DNA of 64,000 nucleotides from the NCBI GenBank assembly GCA_040398845.1, contig JBBATH010000018.1, positions 28,711-92,710 of the forward strand. The letters run 5' to 3'. This document shows positions 61,480-64,000 of the stretch, one piece after another. The number at the start of each line of letters is the position of its first letter. Within the stretch, counting starts at the first letter, position 1. The notes under the pieces were generated by a model, which was given only the letters and a program-made list of their open reading frames with translations, was not told the DNA's origin and ran no database searches. Source of the DNA: WLND01 sp040398845 (lineage in GTDB: Bacteria; Actinomycetota; Actinomycetes; S36-B12). The position numbers and the translations under genes were made by a program.

Positions 61480-62492
61480 GCCGGCACTCCGACCAGTCGT
61501 CGGGCCTGCTGGTACGTGGAGATCATGGCCAAGGTCGACTCCGCTCCGCAGTTCGCATTGCGTCCGTCTCGCTCCAGGCCATCGAAGCCCGCGCCGCGTG
61601 CGTGATCGGCCATCGGGGTGGCGGAGTCGTTGTCTCCCTCGAACCACCCCGCGCACATTGTGACCACCGTGGCCCATTGAGATTCCCCGGTAATGATGTA
61701 AGCGCGCATTGCAGCATCCGCCACGGCCGCCACCTCTATCGGCTGCTGGTCGAACCCCGGCCGGGGTTCGCCACAGCCCCAGCCGCTGGCCGGAGTCACC
61801 GAGACTCGACCGCCGCGGGTCTCAATATTCACCAGCCATGTCAGCAGCCCGAGGCCGCGGTCAACGAGTTGCGGCTGATCAAGAACCTCACCTGCTGCCA
61901 GCAGGAGTTCGACGATGCAGGCATTGGCATAGCGAAGGCGATCCTCCGGCCAAGGCCATTGCGGATCAGCCCCCGATCCAGCAACCATTCTCACGGCATC
62001 AGTCACCAACTTGCGCGCGAGCAGATGGTCGGGCACCGCGTTGAGCACATCAGTTGCGCCCAATGCTGCGAAGGCCATAGACCGCAAGTGCATCGATCGT
62101 TGTCGCACGCTGCGGTCGAATGTCGCGAGTGCCTCGTCTGCAAGGTCCGACCCCTCGCCCACCGTCACACCAAGCCCCCACAAGGAGCGTCCCCACGCAT
62201 CGCAGGTATCGGGGGAATCAGTCCATGCCCCTCGGACATCGCGACGATTCCGCATACGACCATCGGGGTCCTGTGCGTCAATGATGAAGTCAAGGTAGAG
62301 GCGGGCGAGTCGGCCCGCAGCCTCATTGTGGGGTATCTCGCGCACCGCGACGATCAAGCCGCGAGCAACATCGTCGACGCAGTAGCCCTGTTCCACTCGT
62401 GGCTCGAATAGGAGCGCATGCTCGAACAGTCCGATGTGATCTGTCATGCGTTCTAGATGCGCGAGACTGACCGGCCTTTCCTGCGGATTCAC
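61476..62492 (-). CDS. Alpha/alpha-barrel (six-hairpin) glycosidase-like protein
   Basis: The 338-residue protein starts from GTG within the stop of the GT4 gene (GTGA). It has repeated helical-hairpin segments: FEHALLFEPRVEQGYCVDDVA, DAQDPDGRMRNRRDVRGAW, DTCDAWGRSLWGLG, DPQWPWPEDRLRYANACIVE. This matches the six-hairpin domain often fused to or next to GT4 glycosyltransferases. It may recognise or trim the glycan made by its partner. Catalytic residues are not assigned. Confidence 0.65.
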   Translation of the reverse strand: MNPQERPVSLAHLERMTDHIGLFEHALLFEPRVEQGYCVDDVARGLIVAVREIPHNEAAGRLARLYLDFIIDAQDPDGRMRNRRDVRGAWTDSPDTCDAWGRSLWGLGVTVGEGSDLADEALATFDRSVRQRSMHLRSMAFAALGATDVLNAVPDHLLARKLVTDAVRMVAGSGADPQWPWPEDRLRYANACIVELLLAAGEVLDQPQLVDRGLGLLTWLVNIETRGGRVSVTPASGWGCGEPRPGFDQQPIEVAAVADAAMRAYIITGESQWATVVTMCAGWFEGDNDSATPMADHARGAGFDGLERDGRNANCGAESTLAMISTYQQARRLVGVPA

Positions 62493-63622
62493 GCGCTGAT
62501 CCGCACACGGGATTTCGTCAGCAGGCGCTTGGTCAGATCGCGGTATTGCTTGCCCACGGCGGACCACAGAAGATCCGGCGCCACCTGTCGTGCCGCAGCC
62601 GACATTTCACGCGCGAGCGCAGGGTCAGTGACCAGACGCCTGACGGCGTTGGCGATTTGTGCCGCGTCACCACGATCGACCAAGATGCCCACGCCATGCG
62701 AGAGCAGTTCGATCGCGTGCGGGAACCTCGTTGAAATGACCGGCTTTCCAGCCGTCACCGCCTCAACGAGCACCCCAGACGTCACCTGGTCACGCGAGTC
62801 GTACGGCAGGAGCACGACATCGGCACCCGCAACAATCCGTTGGAGTTCAGGGATGGTGAGGTAGCGGGCATCGAATTCCACGAGGTCTTCGAGACCCTCA
62901 CGTGCCACCTGCGATTCAAGGCCAAGGCGATAGCGCTCGCCCTCGTTTTCCAAAACCTTTGGATGGGTCTTGCCGACGACGCGGTAGACGGGTTGCGAAT
63001 CCAAGTCTTTGAGCAGGGCCATGGCGGCGATACCCCACTCGATTCCCTTGCCCTCTCCCAGAAGGCCCCAGGTCAAAATCACCGGCCGGTCATTGACTCG
63101 GTCAGGAGCAACGCCCGTGAGATGGCTTGCGTCGGCACCATGCGGAATGACGACCACCTTGGAGACATCCATGTCGTACTGCAGCGCAAGGCGCTGACGA
63201 GCGCTCGCTGTCATTGTCACGATCGCATCCGACCGTGCACCTAGATCCTCAATGATGAAGCGCTGCCGAGGTGTCGGTGCTTCAAGCACGGTGTGCAACA
63301 CGGTGATCACCGGGACTTGCACCCGAGCCATGGCATCCACTACGTCAACACCGTCAGGGCCATCGAAAATCCCGTATTCATGCTGCAGGATCACAACATC
63401 TGCCCTGTTCAAGTATTCAGCCGTGCTGCGGGCTCCATTGGCCGAGCCACGCACCCAGAACCTGTCCACCCATGGGGGCAGTTCTGCGCGGGGTTCGTCA
63501 GCCATTGCTACGACACTTGTGCGGTCATGATTCGTGCGCAGGGCTTGAGCCAAGGCTGCGGTGAAGGTCGCGAGTCCGCACTGGGTTGGCGGGCACGTGC
63601 TGAGCATTCCGTACGTCGTCAT
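62489..63622 (-). CDS. GT4-family glycosyltransferase
   Basis: The 377-residue protein has two Rossmann domains: MLSTCPPTQCGLATFTAALA at the N-terminus with the acceptor-side glycine loop, VILTWGLLGEGKGIEWGI at the start of the donor domain, and the GT4 nucleotide-sugar site YDSRDQVTSGVLVEAVTAGK. It is a retaining transferase; the sugar is not readable, though GDP-mannose is plausible because of the GH130 partner. ATG 63622 is chosen by similarity at the N-terminus; ATG 63628 is possible. It heads the three-gene operon. Confidence 0.85.
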   Translation of the reverse strand: MTTYGMLSTCPPTQCGLATFTAALAQALRTNHDRTSVVAMADEPRAELPPWVDRFWVRGSANGARSTAEYLNRADVVILQHEYGIFDGPDGVDVVDAMARVQVPVITVLHTVLEAPTPRQRFIIEDLGARSDAIVTMTASARQRLALQYDMDVSKVVVIPHGADASHLTGVAPDRVNDRPVILTWGLLGEGKGIEWGIAAMALLKDLDSQPVYRVVGKTHPKVLENEGERYRLGLESQVAREGLEDLVEFDARYLTIPELQRIVAGADVVLLPYDSRDQVTSGVLVEAVTAGKPVISTRFPHAIELLSHGVGILVDRGDAAQIANAVRRLVTDPALAREMSAAARQVAPDLLWSAVGKQYRDLTKRLLTKSRVRISA

Positions 63623-63925
63623 TGGCATCCATTCATCGGCGCGCACTGTTACACGCGCTTGAGAAACTCACGGTACCTGCGCAGATAACAGGTGTCTTTG
63701 CGGCGAGAACGGGTTGACCCAGCATGGGCCCCCATGGTGACAGCGGAATGAATCGCTGCAATCTTGAGCGTGAGCGACGATTATCGTATGGGATCAATGG
63801 CAGATCAACGCAGGGATCGCAATCTTTTCTGGACGTTGCTCTTCCAGCACATTGCGTCTGAGACGTTTCTCACGGACGCCGATTCGCCACTATCCTGCGG
63901 CCCAGCACCTCTGAGCAGAAGGCCT
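63623..63925. other. Region upstream of the GT4 operon
   Basis: No gene is recognised. A plus-strand frame from 63788 stays open to the window end but has no family pattern. The sequence is less GC-rich than its neighbours. Confidence 0.4.
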
Positions 63926-64000
63926 CTACGCGACGAATTCGCATTCACTGACGTTCTCGGGGATGTTGATCGCATCGCGGAGCAGCATCAGGTTGGCCTC
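63926..64000 (-). CDS. C-terminal end of an unrecognised protein entering from the right edge
   Basis: The minus strand codes for EANLMLLRDAINIPENVSEC then EFVA and stops at 63926. Only 24 residues are visible. The composition looks like real coding sequence, but the family cannot be told, and the opposite strand is also open here. Confidence 0.3.
   Translation of the reverse strand, partial: EANLMLLRDAINIPENVSECEFVA

Overview
The window is high-GC, densely coding DNA from an actinobacterium. The evidence is the tig-clpP1-clpP2-clpX chain with two ClpP paralogues, a DsbA-like protein that closely resembles the mycothiol-dependent nitroreductase of mycobacteria, DUF3159 and DUF5130 proteins, a DtxR/IdeR-type iron box, frequent GTG/TTG starts and many apparently leaderless promoters of the form TANNNT-N6-9-start. 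A run of exactly 100 N (45289-45388) is flanked by the same 55 bases on both sides, so this is scaffolded draft sequence. No rRNA, CRISPR array, prophage or complete insertion sequence is visible.

Layout. 1-2.5 kb: a surface lipoprotein gene of FN3-like repeats broken by one in-frame TAG, then valS. 5-9.4 kb: the Clp protease/trigger factor group and tRNA-Pro. 9.4-14.5 kb: an iron permease under a probable iron box, tRNA-Gly, a decayed toxin-antitoxin pair, a frameshifted drug exporter, a molybdopterin oxidoreductase with its own cytochrome b, and a P450 fragment. 14.5-23.4 kb: metabolic and transport genes (PLP enzyme, methyltransferase, secreted beta-propeller, NCS1 permease, Nei glycosylase, DUF429, DCC and DsbA-like redox proteins). 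23.4-33.2 kb: aminopeptidase N, a gene boxed by 63-bp inverted repeats, 4-alpha-glucanotransferase, prolyl oligopeptidase, MscS channel. 33.2-45 kb: a very large subtilisin lipoprotein, a SoxR fragment, a Coq4-motif protein, an FMN oxidase, a TDT transporter, an epimerase, a truncated globin, a thioesterase and EttA. 45-59 kb is accessory in character: a decayed DUF4239 gene across the assembly gap, a phytase-like esterase, three toxin-antitoxin loci, an SSB paralogue, a broken ATPase, a hemL fragment beside tRNA-Arg, and a second FN3 lipoprotein. 59-64 kb: a small secreted protein and a three-gene GT4 / hairpin-glycosidase-like / GH130 operon with overlapping starts.

The most interesting regulatory observation is that the two FN3 lipoprotein genes, 55 kb apart, share the same promoter layout to the base: a palindrome AACACnGTGTT, 30 nt, a TANNNT -10 box, 21 nt, an inverted repeat GGGACnnnGTCCC, then the start about 20 nt further. 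This suggests one regulator controlling a family of secreted repeat lipoproteins. A second theme is decay: about ten genes are truncated, frameshifted or interrupted, mostly transporters, toxins, regulators and surface proteins. Whether each lesion is biological or an assembly error cannot be settled from the sequence alone.
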